Notes: generated by a model not told the origin, from the sequence alone. DNA of 38,962 bases from CAIZLB01 sp039795875 (GCA_039795875.1 JBDKKY010000005.1:1-38962); one strand, 5' to 3'. Positions 7,428-15,954 are shown, numbered from the stretch's first letter. Numbers and translations are program-made.

Positions 7428-7739
7428 TCAATTGGCTGTTTCTTGCTCCAGCACAAGGTCTGAAATGTCAGGCCGGCTGTGGTCTTTCAACTCGTCCAAT
7501 GTGTATTCCTGGAGAACCCATAAAGCGCCTTGGAGGAAGCCTAACCATCTAAAGGCTTTTCCAGTTCTTTTTTCTCCGACGAAGGTGACCATTGTATCCA
7601 GCATCTGATGCAGGTGGGCGAGGGCCTCTTCTCGAGTCTCTATCTTTTTGTCTGAGTTGCAGCGGATTTCAGGAATGCCTAATCCTCTGAACAAAGCGCG
7701 GTAGCGTTCAATCACTTCTAGTATTTTATTGTCCGTCAT
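7428..7739 (-). CDS. Orphan soluble protein, leadered class (103 aa)
   Basis: Not recognised. The protein is predicted mostly helical and soluble, with a single Cys, two Trp near residues 65-75 (FRWLGFLQGALW) and an acidic C-terminus. It starts at the ATG at 7739. Upstream is TTGTCC-17-TATAGT, then a leader of about 40 bases with a small stem TTAAG/CTTAA and a G-poor tail. Codons are G+C-richer than in the flanking housekeeping genes, and the gene ends in a strong terminator, so it is expressed alone. Confidence 0.7.
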   Translation of the reverse strand: MTDNKILEVIERYRALFRGLGIPEIRCNSDKKIETREEALAHLHQMLDTMVTFVGEKRTGKAFRWLGFLQGALWVLQEYTLDELKDHSRPDISDLVLEQETAN

Positions 7740-7784
7740 GTAATGAGTAGCGATTAAGGGATGTTTTCTTAACCGAACGGACTA

Positions 7785-7813
7785 ACTATATCATATAAGA
7801 AAATCCCGGACAA
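7785..7813 (-). promoter_or_regulatory. Promoter of the 7428 gene
   Basis: Minus strand: TTGTCC (7813-7808), 17-base spacer, TATAGT (7790-7785). The -35 box lies inside the terminator hairpin of the gene upstream. Confidence 0.6.
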
Positions 7814-7835
7814 CACTGGAGTGTGCCGCCCGAGG
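7803..7835 (-). terminator. Imperfect terminator of the 7839 gene
   Basis: G+C-rich imperfect hairpin (inner CACAC/GTGTTG, outer CCC/GGG) followed on the minus strand by ATTTTCTT. Confidence 0.5.
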
Positions 7836-7838
7836 GTT

Positions 7839-8174
7839 TTAGTTAGCTGGAAGGGATTGGAGATCCCATGTTGCTGCGATTTGGTAAGTTGCGAGAGCAG
7901 ATCGGATCTGGGCGATGAGGTCGAGGGTAAGAACAGGCGGGTCTCCTTCAGCCAGTTGAGTAGTCTCCACTACGTTGGTGAGGTATTTTATGGCCGTATC
8001 GGTTGCATCTTGTATTGACGCGGCACCCGGCACAGCCCGTACCAAAGTCCGGAACTTGTGCTTTTCTCCACGTGTGATGATGAACCCGTATTTTCCATTT
8101 TCCTGGGTGATCACCACGCTCAAATCGAAGGGATTACTGAAAATCTCAACACTGATTTCGGGTGTGAATCTCAT
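7839..8174 (-). CDS. Orphan soluble protein, leadered class (111 aa)
   Basis: Not recognised. The short form from 8174 begins MRFTPEISVEIFSNPFDLSV, has a beta-rich first half (VVITQENGKYGFIIT) and a helical second half. An in-frame GTG at 8255 would add 27 residues, but the shorter start leaves a leader from TACGAT (about 8232) with CCCTCACACCCCGACCAACA before the ATG, like other leadered genes. The coding sequence is G+C-richer than its neighbours and it has its own terminator. It is divergent from the SWIB gene. Confidence 0.65.
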   Translation of the reverse strand: MRFTPEISVEIFSNPFDLSVVITQENGKYGFIITRGEKHKFRTLVRAVPGAASIQDATDTAIKYLTNVVETTQLAEGDPPVLTLDLIAQIRSALATYQIAATWDLQSLPAN

Positions 8175-8329
8175 GGTGCTTGTTGGTCGGGGTGTGAGGG
8201 ATTGTCGGTTATTATTGATCCTATCGTAAATCCCCCAAAACACAAAGTACCCCACACCCCCTATAGACTATTGAGAAATATGTTATACTATATTCATACT
8301 CATTTATATATAATCAAAAATTTAAACAC

Positions 8330-8593
8330 ATGCCAACAGCAAAAAAAGCAAATTCAGCCTTTATGAAGCCTATGACTATTAGTGCGGATCTAGCCGTAGT
8401 AGTAGGAAAGGGACCAATGCCACGATCAGAGGTTGTAAAGAAACTATGGGTGTACATCAAGAAAGCTAACCTACAAGATCCAAAAAACAAAAGAAACATC
8501 AATGGTGATGCAGCTCTTGTAAAAGTATTCGGCGGAAAGAAAACAGTTTCAATGTTTGAGATGACAAAACTAGTTTCAAAGCACTTATCATAA
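8330..8593 (+). CDS. SWIB/MDM2-domain protein (87 aa)
   Basis: A stand-alone SWIB domain fills almost the whole protein: MKPMTISADLAVVVGKGPMP, then the helix-turn region RSEVVKKLWVYIKKANLQDP and the C-terminal MFEMTKLVSKHLS. SWIB domains bind proteins or chromatin in eukaryotes; in bacteria they occur as small basic proteins in Chlamydia and many CPR genomes, or fused to topoisomerase. The lysine-rich N-terminus (MPTAKKA) suggests nucleic-acid binding (inference). The transcript is monocistronic with a strong terminator, and the A+T-rich upstream region holds several TATA-like -10 candidates. Confidence 0.93.
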   Translation: MPTAKKANSAFMKPMTISADLAVVVGKGPMPRSEVVKKLWVYIKKANLQDPKNKRNINGDAALVKVFGGKKTVSMFEMTKLVSKHLS

Positions 8594-8612
8594 TCTTCTA
8601 ATAGATTGAGTG

Positions 8613-8636
8613 AAAAAGACCCGAGAGGGTCTTTTT
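8613..8636. terminator. Bidirectional terminator between SWIB and ung
   Basis: AAAAAGACCC-GAGA-GGGTCTTTTT, a perfect ten-base stem with T runs on both strands, between the convergent SWIB and ung genes. Confidence 0.92.
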
Positions 8637-8656
8637 GCTTTGGTTTATTGTTGGAT

Positions 8657-9331
8657 TTATATCCAGTTTATTTCGCCTAGACCGTTTTCTTTTAAATAAG
8701 CATTGGCCTTACTAAAGTGTTTACAACCAAAGAATCCATTGTAGACAGAGAAAGGGGAAGGGTGTGCGGCCTCCAACACCAAGTGCTTACTCCTATCAAT
8801 CATGACACCTTTGTTTTTAGCGTAAGCACCCCAAAGCATAAAGACAATATGTTCCCGGTCTCGAGAAAGTTTGCGGATAGCTGCATCTGTAAATTCTTCC
8901 CAACCTTTTTTCTGATGAGATCCAGGGGTTGCGGCTTGAACAGTGAGAGTTGCGTTTAGCAAAAGTACTCCTTGTTTGGCCCAACGTGAGAGGTCGCCAT
9001 TTCCTACTGGTTTGATTCCTAAATCTTTCTCTATTTCTATAAAAATATTTTTCAATGAGGGTGGAAGGGCGATATGTTCGTGTACGGCAAAAGCTAAGCC
9101 ATTGGCCTGTTTGGGTCCGTGATAGGGATCTTGGCCGATGATAACTACTTTCACTTGGTCAAATGGTGCAAGTTCAAAAGCTCGGAAGACATCTTTGGGT
9201 CCGGGGTAGATGGTATTTTTAAGATACTGTTCACGGACAAAAGAAGATAAATCAATAAAGTAAGGTTTGCCGAATTCTGGCTCCAAAACCTTTTTCCAAG
9301 AATCTTCCATCTTTACCGAAGAGGCTTGCAT
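8657..9331 (-). CDS. ung: Uracil-DNA glycosylase, family 1
   Basis: UNG excises uracil from DNA to start base excision repair. The water-activating loop GQDPYHG is at residues 66-72 (catalytic Asp68), LLLNATLTV follows at about 120, and the leucine-loop motif HPSPFS begins at His190. Length 224 aa fits the family. The start at 9331 (MQASSVKMED) lies seven bases after TATAAT. The terC-like gene ends eight bases upstream, so both could share a transcript, while TATAAT provides an internal promoter. Nearby mutY, Nudix and MGMT genes make this a repair-rich neighbourhood. Confidence 0.97.
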   Translation of the reverse strand: MQASSVKMEDSWKKVLEPEFGKPYFIDLSSFVREQYLKNTIYPGPKDVFRAFELAPFDQVKVVIIGQDPYHGPKQANGLAFAVHEHIALPPSLKNIFIEIEKDLGIKPVGNGDLSRWAKQGVLLLNATLTVQAATPGSHQKKGWEEFTDAAIRKLSRDREHIVFMLWGAYAKNKGVMIDRSKHLVLEAAHPSPFSVYNGFFGCKHFSKANAYLKENGLGEINWI

Positions 9332-9339
9332 ATACAATA

Positions 9340-9981
9340 TTATACACTGATCTTTTTCAGCTTGTCATAACGCATGGTGACTGAGATCGCGAGCAGAATC
9401 AGGATAAATGTGAACCATTCAGTTGGGTGAATACCGAGAACTGAATCAAGTACGATGGTAAATCCGACATAGGCAATAATCCCGTACGCTGTCTTGATCA
9501 AAGTTGGGGCTTTGTTCATCAAACCCAGCATAATAGGGGTTATAAAAATCATGGTAGCGATTCCGATCAAAACACCGAACACTACATACGGGAAGTGGTT
9601 TGAGATACCGACTGCACCAACAATATTGTCGATACTAAAAACAATGTCAGCCACACCGATCTGTCCAATCACTCTCCAAAAATGAGGATGTTTTCGCAAT
9701 TCTTTAGTTTCTTTCTCTCCCCTAAAGAAATGAGAATAGGCCAGCCATAGTAGATAGAATCCTCCGATCAATTTGATGATTCCATTTTCTATAATAATCG
9801 ACGCAATCAACAGGCACAGCACTCGAAAGATTGCACCAAGGGCTATGCCGGTATATATAGCCTTCTTTTGTAAATGAGGAGGAAGATCCTCAGCCAAAGA
9901 AGCATTCACTAAGGCATTGTCCACACTGAGCATGAGCTCCAGGACTGTGATGCTGAGTATGGTTGAGACGATTGTAAGCAT
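9340..9981 (-). CDS. TerC-family integral membrane protein (213 aa)
   Basis: TerC-family proteins are inner-membrane proteins linked to tellurium resistance and, more recently, to manganese export or metal loading of secreted enzymes. The two acidic membrane motifs are present: LMLSVDNALV near residue 17 and VFSIDNIVGA near 113. About seven hydrophobic segments are visible. The start at 9981 lies six bases after TGC-TACAAA, a weak match to the leaderless pattern. It sits directly upstream of ung. Confidence 0.9.
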   Translation of the reverse strand: MLTIVSTILSITVLELMLSVDNALVNASLAEDLPPHLQKKAIYTGIALGAIFRVLCLLIASIIIENGIIKLIGGFYLLWLAYSHFFRGEKETKELRKHPHFWRVIGQIGVADIVFSIDNIVGAVGISNHFPYVVFGVLIGIATMIFITPIMLGLMNKAPTLIKTAYGIIAYVGFTIVLDSVLGIHPTEWFTFILILLAISVTMRYDKLKKISV

Positions 9982-10050
9982 GTCTTCTTTGTAGCAGTTT
10001 AATAAAAACCTTGCAAATGCTTAATATTATTTACATGTTGAGGTTTGTGA

Positions 10051-10056
10051 TAAAAT
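10051..10056 (+). promoter_or_regulatory. Extended -10, leaderless start of the Nudix gene
   Basis: TGA-TAAAAT exactly six bases (AAATCC) before the ATG at 10063. Confidence 0.75.
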
Positions 10057-10062
10057 AAATCC

Positions 10063-10542
10063 ATGCGAAATGCCACCCTAGTATTCTTAGTTAAGAAAGC
10101 TGACGGTATCATCACCGATGTGTGTTTAGCGATGAAACTTCGAGGCTTCGGCAAAGACCGATGGAATGGAACTGGCGGAAAAGTTCAGGAAAACGAGTCA
10201 ATCGAGGTGGCAGCAAAACGAGAGACCAAGGAAGAGGTCAACGTTGATGTGAAAAGTCTAGAAAAAGTTGGAGAGTTACAATTTACATTTCCTCACAACT
10301 CTGCTTGGAATCAGATGGTGCATGTCTATGTTTCCGAAAACTTTGAAGGTGAGCCGACAGAGAGTGAAGAGATGCGACCAGAATGGTTTTCTATAGATGA
10401 GATACCATACGGTGCGATGTGGGCAGCAGATGCTCACTGGATTCCAACTGTAATGGCCGGAAAAAAGATCCGCGGATCTATTGTCTTTGGAGAAGAGGAT
10501 GTGGTGTTGGACGCGCAGGTTGAGGAAGTGGAGGAGTTCTAA
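10063..10542 (+). CDS. Nudix hydrolase, MTH1-like (159 aa)
   Basis: The Nudix box is GKVQENE-SIEVAAK-RETKEE at about residues 43-63 and fits G-x5-E-x7-RE-x2-EE; the usual Gly after EE is replaced (EEVNV). The surrounding GFGKDRWNGTGGKVQ is close to vertebrate-type MTH1/NUDT1, which hydrolyses 8-oxo-dGTP and oxidised dATP. With mutY and ung nearby, a nucleotide-pool sanitising role is likely (inference from motif and context). The start is leaderless and the gene appears monocistronic, ending near a hairpin with T runs. Confidence 0.9.
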   Translation: MRNATLVFLVKKADGIITDVCLAMKLRGFGKDRWNGTGGKVQENESIEVAAKRETKEEVNVDVKSLEKVGELQFTFPHNSAWNQMVHVYVSENFEGEPTESEEMRPEWFSIDEIPYGAMWAADAHWIPTVMAGKKIRGSIVFGEEDVVLDAQVEEVEEF

Positions 10543-10569
10543 ATAATCCGCCTTCGGCAGGACAAAATA

Positions 10570-10610
10570 AAAAACCGCAGCACTCTCGCGAATGCTGGGT
10601 TGGGATTTTT
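10570..10610. terminator. Bidirectional terminator between convergent genes
   Basis: CAGCACTC-TCGC-GAATGCTG stem (one G-T pair) with a T-rich run on the minus strand (CGGTTTTTTATTTT) and ATTTTTT on the plus strand, between the Nudix gene and the minus-strand orphan. Confidence 0.8.
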
Positions 10611-11110
10611 TATCGGTCGAGACTGTTGTTACCGCTCAAAGGTTCGCCACCTTGGCCGGCGTCTTCATAGGCTTTGACTTTGGCGATGGTGACACCTTCG
10701 ATGATTTCAACTTCGTCGAGGCCAAAGCTGAACCATTCGCTGTGCCGAGGGTAGCCGGCTCTAACCCACCAAGCGGCAGCTTGTGGGAATTGTTGTCTGA
10801 GAACAAGAATGGCCAAATCCTGCGGTACACTAACAGTTTGTCGGACAGTGCCATCGTCTCTACGACTGACCACACCGTATTCTTTGACGGTGTCGTTCGA
10901 TCCGGCGATCGGTTCACACGGCAATATGAGGCCGACCCATTTCTTGCGAATACCTAGAGGTGCCTCACCAGCAGGAACCTTGGTTATACGAATCTTGCCT
11001 GTGGCGGTCTCTCGACAGATACGGCAATATGCCTCAACGTTGATGGTTCCGTTGGTTGGGATAAGGAGCTGAGCCAAAAAAGCTCTGTGTGGAGGAATGA
11101 TTAGATTCAT
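10610..11110 (-). CDS. Orphan protein, leadered class (166 aa)
   Basis: Not recognised. The strong promoter TTGACA-16-TATGAT (11175-11148) overlaps the in-frame ATGs at 11203-11149, so the real start must lie downstream; the ATG at 11110 (MNLIIPPHRAFLAQLL) leaves a leader containing ATCCCAACCAACCCCGAAC. The protein has four Cys, two of them as CRIC near residues 31-34, and repeated aromatic segments (AAAWWVRAGY, SEWFSFG). It is soluble, G+C-rich in codon use and terminated by its own hairpin. It diverges from the MGMT gene. Confidence 0.65.
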   Translation of the reverse strand: MNLIIPPHRAFLAQLLIPTNGTINVEAYCRICRETATGKIRITKVPAGEAPLGIRKKWVGLILPCEPIAGSNDTVKEYGVVSRRDDGTVRQTVSVPQDLAILVLRQQFPQAAAWWVRAGYPRHSEWFSFGLDEVEIIEGVTIAKVKAYEDAGQGGEPLSGNNSLDR

Positions 11111-11147
11111 ACAATTGGGAAAGTTCGGGGTTGGTTGGGATACCGCC

Positions 11148-11175
11148 ATCATACTCCCTCTAACCAACCTGTCAA
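11148..11175 (-). promoter_or_regulatory. Promoter of the 10610 gene
   Basis: Minus strand: TTGACA (11175-11170), 16-base spacer, TATGAT (11153-11148). It decides the start of the gene and lies back to back with the MGMT start. Confidence 0.8.
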
Positions 11176-11196
11176 TTTGTGATATCATGCGAATAT

Positions 11197-11679
11197 ATGT
11201 CAATCGTAAACTATTCTATCCATAAATCTCCACATGGAAAATATATCCTGGCCACAACAGAGAAGGGTATCTCTGATATTTCCTTTTTTACCGGTCTAGA
11301 AGCAGATGCTGTTGTTGCTATTGAGCGAGAAGTGTTAAAACGGAGTAAACATGTTGTATTTCAAAGAGTAAACAGAGAAGGTCTTGATTTTAATGTAAAA
11401 CACAAACTAGATCTACATGGTACTCCATTTCAATTGGAAGTTTGGAAAACATTATTGAAAATAAAATCTGGTCAGACTAAAACATATTCTCAAGTAGCCG
11501 AGATGATGGGACAGCCCAATTCAGTACGAGCTGTCGCTTCAGCTATCGCTAAAAATAATATTGCCATTCTGATCCCATGTCATCGGGTGCTTCGCAATGA
11601 TGGACTTATTGGAGAATTTCGCTGGGGACCGGCGATGAAAAAACAATTGTTGATCAAGGAAAGGGCAAAGATAAAATAG
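11197..11679 (+). CDS. ogt: Methylated-DNA-[protein]-cysteine S-methyltransferase (160 aa)
   Basis: This suicide repair protein takes the alkyl group of O6-alkylguanine onto a Cys. The active-site motif IPCHRV is at residues 126-131 (Cys128), preceded by the DNA-binding region TYSQVAEMMGQPNSVRAVAS and the conserved Asn/Ala-rich helix. The N-terminal domain (about 75 residues) is diverged. The start at 11197 (MSIVNYSIHK) is eight bases after TATCAT; the upstream open frame overlaps the divergent promoter. I cannot distinguish Ogt from other MGMT subtypes, so the symbol is a family label. Confidence 0.93.
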   Translation: MSIVNYSIHKSPHGKYILATTEKGISDISFFTGLEADAVVAIEREVLKRSKHVVFQRVNREGLDFNVKHKLDLHGTPFQLEVWKTLLKIKSGQTKTYSQVAEMMGQPNSVRAVASAIAKNNIAILIPCHRVLRNDGLIGEFRWGPAMKKQLLIKERAKIK

Positions 11680-11739
11680 GGGATTTCCCCCTAAAAACCC
11701 CTACAAAACAGCTCAAAATCATGTATACTACAAAATATA

Positions 11740-14700
11740 ATGAAAACCCCAAATGAGCGTGAGTCCTCAATACTAAAATTTTGGCAGGATAACAATATTT
11801 TCCAGAAAAGTTTGGATAAAAATAAGTCAGCTGAAGAAGGTGGCAAGTCTTTTCGATATTATGACGGACCCCCATATGCAACAGGACTTCCTCACTTTGG
11901 ACATCTTGTGGCCAGTGCTCTAAAAGACCTATTTCCACGATACAAAACGATGCGGGGGTATCATGTTCCTCGCACTTGGGGATGGGACTGTCATGGATTG
12001 CCTATCGAGACGCTCGTAGAAAAAGAACTTGGCTTCAAAGGCAAAAAAGAGATTGAAGAATTCGGAGTTGGAAAATTTAACGAAGTGGCACGAAATAGTG
12101 TATTTGGTTTTCGAGATGATTGGAAAAAGATTATTCCTCGATTGGGTCGATGGGTGAACATGGATCAAGATTATCGAACACTGGATAACACATTTATGGA
12201 GTCGGGTCTTTGGGGATTTAAACAATTGTGGGACAAGGGTTTGGTATACGAGGGATACAAGATTATGCCGTGGTGTCCTCATTGTGAGACCGTTCTTTCA
12301 AACTATGAGGTTACGGAAGGGTATGTTGATATTGCCGATCTTTCAGCCTATGTAAAATTTCCAATTACAACAGACGGCGAGTTGAAGGGGGTGAGTCTAG
12401 TTGCCTGGACTACTACGCCGTGGACTCTTCCTGGAAATGTTGCTTTGGCAATCAATTCCACATTTACATATATAGTAGTAAAAGTTACCAGTACAGAAAA
12501 TGCATTTGAGAAAATAATTATCCTTAAAAATTCTCTAGAGAAACTCCAAACAGTACTTAAAGACAAATATACGCTCAGTGTAGAATCAGAAATCAGTGGA
12601 GATAAACTGGTTGGTCTAACATACACTGCACCGTTCAATTATTTTCCAAAAGAAAAGAACATGTACCAGACCTGGGGCGCAGAGTTTGTTACTGATACAG
12701 ATGGAACGGGTATAGTACATGTTGCACCAGCTTTTGGTGAGGATGATATGAAGCTTGCCCAAGCTCATGATCTGCCAGTGATAAAACACGTAAATCCTAC
12801 TGGAGAATTTGTAGTAGAAGTTACAGATCTAACGGGTAAGGTAAAACCGAAAGAAGATCATCAAAAAGCCGATGTGGAGGTTATCAAATACCTAGCTCAT
12901 CATGGGACCCTACTTGCAAAAGAAAAATATACTCACTCATACCCTCACTGTTGGCGATGTAAAACACCACTTCTGAATTATGCTACTTCAAGTTGGTTTA
13001 TCAAAACTACAGCAATCAAAGACCGAATTATAGAAGAAAATAATAAAGTAAACTGGTATCCAGACGAAGTGGGACATAAGCGTCTTCAAGCGTGGCTTGA
13101 TAATATGCGAGACTGGGCCGTATCACGAAGTCGGTTTTGGGGAACACCTCTACCTGTTTGGAAAAGTGAATCAGGAAAGGTTGTGTGCCTTGGAAGTGCT
13201 GCCGAGATACGAGAGAAAACCCGACGGAACACGTACGTGGTCATGCGACATGGTGAGGCAACACACCTCACAGAAAACGTGTTGAGCTCTCACATGGAGA
13301 CAGCCGAGAAACACCCACTGACAGAGAAGGGTCGTCAGGAGATCACTGCGACAGTCGATCAGATGATCACTGATAATGCGATCCCTACAATCATCTATCA
13401 CTCACCACTTCGACGAACACGAGAGACAGCGGAACTTGTTCGAGATACTCTAAAAGAAAAAATCGGAAAAGACATTACACTTGTTGCCGATGTTCGTATC
13501 CGAGAGCAGGATTTTGGAGACATTGATGGTCATAGTAGAACAGAATTAAAGAAATATCGGGCGACTCAAGAAGACACTTTGTTTACAAAAGTAGCTAACG
13601 GAGAATCTATAGAAGACCTTCGAATCCGAGCGGCTGAGTTTCTGTATGAGATTGATGCGAAACATACAGGTGAGAGTATTATGATCGTGACCCACGAAGG
13701 TTTGGCTTACAGCACAGAACATGTTGCAGCTGGTAGTGATGGAAAAACACATCTTGCTCGATGGAAAAACCCTGAAAACTATTTGCACACTGGGGCTCTG
13801 ACCACTCTCGATTTTGCCAACATTCCTCATGATCAAAACTATGTCTTGGATTTTCACCGACCATACATTGATGGTGTGACTTTCACTTGGGAAGGGGAAG
13901 AATATAAGCGGTTGCCGGAGGTTTTGGATGTTTGGTATGACGCAGGTTCTATGCCGTTTGCTTCTATTCATTATCCTTTTGAAAATGAAGACAGATTCGA
14001 CCACACATTGCCAGTAGATTTTGTATCTGAAGGATTGGATCAGACTCGCGGATGGTTCTACACCATGCTAGTTATGTCGGTCGCTTTGTTTGATAAGGCT
14101 CCATTCAAAAATGTGATGGTAAACGGAATGGTACTCGCGGAAGACGGAAGGAAAATGAGTAAGAGCCTAAAGAATTCTCCCGATATACTGCCTGTAACAG
14201 AACAATTTGGTGCTGACGCTTTGCGATACTACTTTTTATCTTCACAGGTTGTGCGGGCTGAAGAGGTGACATATTCACCAAAAGGTTTAACAGAGGTGAA
14301 TAATAAATTGATCAACAAGCTTTTGAATACAGCATCTCTTCTTGAAATGTATGGTGTGAAAAATGCGTGCATAAAACCACATAAGGAGCATATCTTGGAT
14401 ATTTGGATTCACACATTATTGCAAAGATTGATAACAACAGTGACAGAGAGCCTTGATAATTATCAGGTAGATAAAGCAGCTCGGCCCGTACTCGACTTTG
14501 TTGAGGAATTTTCTACATGGTATGCAAGACGATCCCGAGATCGATTTAAGGATACAGACCAGGCGGAAGTGGTTACAAATAATATGGCGTATGTGTTGGT
14601 GACAGTTGTAAAACTCCTTGCACCGATGACACCATTCGTCGCTGAGGAGATCTATCAACAGCTTAAGGCTTTTGGCGTGAAAGATCTGGTTGAAAGTGTT

Positions 14701-15201
14701 CATCTAGATAATTGGCCAGAAGTAGAAGAGATGTCTCCCCTCGCAAACGAAGTATTAGAACGAATGCAACACACTCGACACATCGTCGAGGAGGGACTGG
14801 CTCTGCGGAACAAAGAGGGAATCAAGGTGCGACAGCCACTAGCCTCTCTCACTGTTGCCGGTGAGATGTACGACTCTCTATATATAGACATCATCGCTGA
14901 TGAACTCAATGTCAAGATGGTTATCAAGGGGGAGGTGCAACTTGCACTACAGCTTGATACCCACATCACTGAAGAGTTGAGGATCGAAGGATTGGTGCGT
15001 GATATCTCACGTGAGATTCAGGCTGAGCGAAAGAACCTCAATCTGATGCCTGAAGACAAAGTTGAGGTGACAGTGTTTACTGATGAGCCACAGGTAGAGA
15101 AGGGGCTGCAAGATATCTTATCAACCGTAGGTGCCGTCAAGATTTCTGTCGAGAAGGTTGAGTTCAAGGCCGATTCTAAAGTCGAAGTAAAGAAAGTTTA
15201 A
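11740..15201 (+). CDS. ileS: Isoleucyl-tRNA synthetase with an inserted histidine-phosphatase domain (1153 aa)
   Basis: IleRS charges tRNA-Ile. The catalytic HIGH variant is HFGH at residues 52-55, the CP1 editing domain contains WTTTPWTLPGN at 223-233, and KMSKS is at 805-809, followed by the anticodon-binding domain. It resembles the archaeal/eukaryotic-type IleRS in length and order. Between LGSAAEI (about 490) and DFHRPYID (704) about 200 residues are inserted that form a histidine phosphatase: RHGE with His504, SPLRRTRETAE with Arg559, Glu589 (REQDFGD), and THEG with His652. In normal IleRS these flanks are almost adjacent. The first part of the insert is G+C-richer than its flanks. recO follows nine bases downstream. 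Confidence 0.96.
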   Translation: MKTPNERESSILKFWQDNNIFQKSLDKNKSAEEGGKSFRYYDGPPYATGLPHFGHLVASALKDLFPRYKTMRGYHVPRTWGWDCHGLPIETLVEKELGFKGKKEIEEFGVGKFNEVARNSVFGFRDDWKKIIPRLGRWVNMDQDYRTLDNTFMESGLWGFKQLWDKGLVYEGYKIMPWCPHCETVLSNYEVTEGYVDIADLSAYVKFPITTDGELKGVSLVAWTTTPWTLPGNVALAINSTFTYIVVKVTSTENAFEKIIILKNSLEKLQTVLKDKYTLSVESEISGDKLVGLTYTAPFNYFPKEKNMYQTWGAEFVTDTDGTGIVHVAPAFGEDDMKLAQAHDLPVIKHVNPTGEFVVEVTDLTGKVKPKEDHQKADVEVIKYLAHHGTLLAKEKYTHSYPHCWRCKTPLLNYATSSWFIKTTAIKDRIIEENNKVNWYPDEVGHKRLQAWLDNMRDWAVSRSRFWGTPLPVWKSESGKVVCLGSAAEIREKTRRNTYVVMRHGEATHLTENVLSSHMETAEKHPLTEKGRQEITATVDQMITDNAIPTIIYHSPLRRTRETAELVRDTLKEKIGKDITLVADVRIREQDFGDIDGHSRTELKKYRATQEDTLFTKVANGESIEDLRIRAAEFLYEIDAKHTGESIMIVTHEGLAYSTEHVAAGSDGKTHLARWKNPENYLHTGALTTLDFANIPHDQNYVLDFHRPYIDGVTFTWEGEEYKRLPEVLDVWYDAGSMPFASIHYPFENEDRFDHTLPVDFVSEGLDQTRGWFYTMLVMSVALFDKAPFKNVMVNGMVLAEDGRKMSKSLKNSPDILPVTEQFGADALRYYFLSSQVVRAEEVTYSPKGLTEVNNKLINKLLNTASLLEMYGVKNACIKPHKEHILDIWIHTLLQRLITTVTESLDNYQVDKAARPVLDFVEEFSTWYARRSRDRFKDTDQAEVVTNNMAYVLVTVVKLLAPMTPFVAEEIYQQLKAFGVKDLVESVHLDNWPEVEEMSPLANEVLERMQHTRHIVEEGLALRNKEGIKVRQPLASLTVAGEMYDSLYIDIIADELNVKMVIKGEVQLALQLDTHITEELRIEGLVRDISREIQAERKNLNLMPEDKVEVTVFTDEPQVEKGLQDILSTVGAVKISVEKVEFKADSKVEVKKV
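13219..13845 (+). other. Histidine-phosphatase domain inserted in ileS
   Basis: Residues about 494-702 of IleRS. All four classical phosphatase residues are present in order (RHG, Arg of SPLxR, Glu of REQDFG, second His of VTHEGL) and the C-terminal strand GALTTLDF resembles the family end. The domain is in frame at both junctions with no stop. A frame-preserving insertion in the connecting segment between the editing domain and the KMSKS half would keep the synthetase fold intact. Its substrate is unknown. Confidence 0.88.
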
Positions 15202-15210
15202 AATTTTTCT

Positions 15211-15810
15211 ATGGCCTATACCATCTATGAGACAAAGGCTGTCATACTAGGAGTTCGTCCGATTCAAGAGCACGATTTATTTTTAAGAGTTTTTTCTGAT
15301 GTGTTTGGCTATATAAATATCGTGGCCAAAGGAACTCGTAAAGCTGGATCGAAGTTACGTCCACATATCAATGAATATAGCATTGCTACTCTCTCGGTTG
15401 TCAAAGGTAAAGAAATGTTTCGGTTGACTGATGCACGACGTGTTTTTGCTTTTGATCAATCTCGGTCAGTAGTTTCTTTTTTTCGGCAAGCTGAAAAACT
15501 TTTCTACCATCATGAAGAAGATCACGGTTTGGAAACAAATATTCATATTTATAAAATGTTTGGTCGACTAGCGAAACTGCTGGTGTTTATTGTAAATGAA
15601 GAACTAACTATTGTGCCACGTGACGTGCAAGATTTTTTTACAGTGTTTGTACTCGGTGAACAAGGTTTCGTCACAAAGCTGGATTGGGAAGAGGGAAAGA
15701 GGGTGGAGGACTTTTTGAAATTGGGAGATGTGGAGGTGTGTGTGTGGTTAGAGAAAAACAAAAGCATTGTTCAAGATTTGCTTAAGAAGAACTCAGAGCG
15801 GGTGGTGTAG
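15211..15810 (+). CDS. recO: DNA repair protein RecO (199 aa)
   Basis: RecO helps RecA load on SSB-coated DNA with RecR. The N-terminal OB fold is clear: YETKAVILGVRPIQEHDLFLRVFSDVFG, then INIVAKGTRKAGSKLRPHI, a classic RecO segment. The C-terminal domain is shorter than usual (199 versus about 240 aa) and lacks the CxxC zinc motifs found in some RecO proteins. The gene starts nine bases after ileS, so it is co-transcribed with it. Confidence 0.92.
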   Translation: MAYTIYETKAVILGVRPIQEHDLFLRVFSDVFGYINIVAKGTRKAGSKLRPHINEYSIATLSVVKGKEMFRLTDARRVFAFDQSRSVVSFFRQAEKLFYHHEEDHGLETNIHIYKMFGRLAKLLVFIVNEELTIVPRDVQDFFTVFVLGEQGFVTKLDWEEGKRVEDFLKLGDVEVCVWLEKNKSIVQDLLKKNSERVV

Positions 15811-15942
15811 GGGGTCGTATTCTAACCAATAGTTTGGACGGACTGTATTGTTAATTTACTTGGCGTTTTCAAGTGGATGCCAAGGCGAGCAAATTAGATT
15901 CTCCCGAGCAGTCGAGAATTAGGCAGACTTCACATCAAATGC
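15811..15942. other. Non-coding spacer with two hairpins
   Basis: No open frame. Two stems are visible: CTTGGC ... GCCAAG with a 14-base loop, and ATTCTC-ccgagcagtc-GAGAAT. Neither has a T run, so they are not simple terminators. The spacer separates recO from the next promoter. Confidence 0.4.
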
Positions 15943-15948
15943 TATAGT
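15943..15948 (+). promoter_or_regulatory. Extended -10, leaderless start of the 15955 gene
   Basis: TGC-TATAGT exactly six bases (AGGAGC) before the ATG at 15955. AGGAG resembles a Shine-Dalgarno core but lies too close to the ATG for normal use. Confidence 0.7.
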
Positions 15949-15954
15949 AGGAGC

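Noticed and set aside
10592..11072. Plus-strand open frames across 10592-11072
   Set aside because: Shadows of the minus-strand orphan gene, which has a strong promoter and terminator.
15948..15954. Shine-Dalgarno AGGAG before the 15955 gene
   Set aside because: It ends only one base before the ATG, too close for use, and it lies where the six-base -10 spacer is expected.
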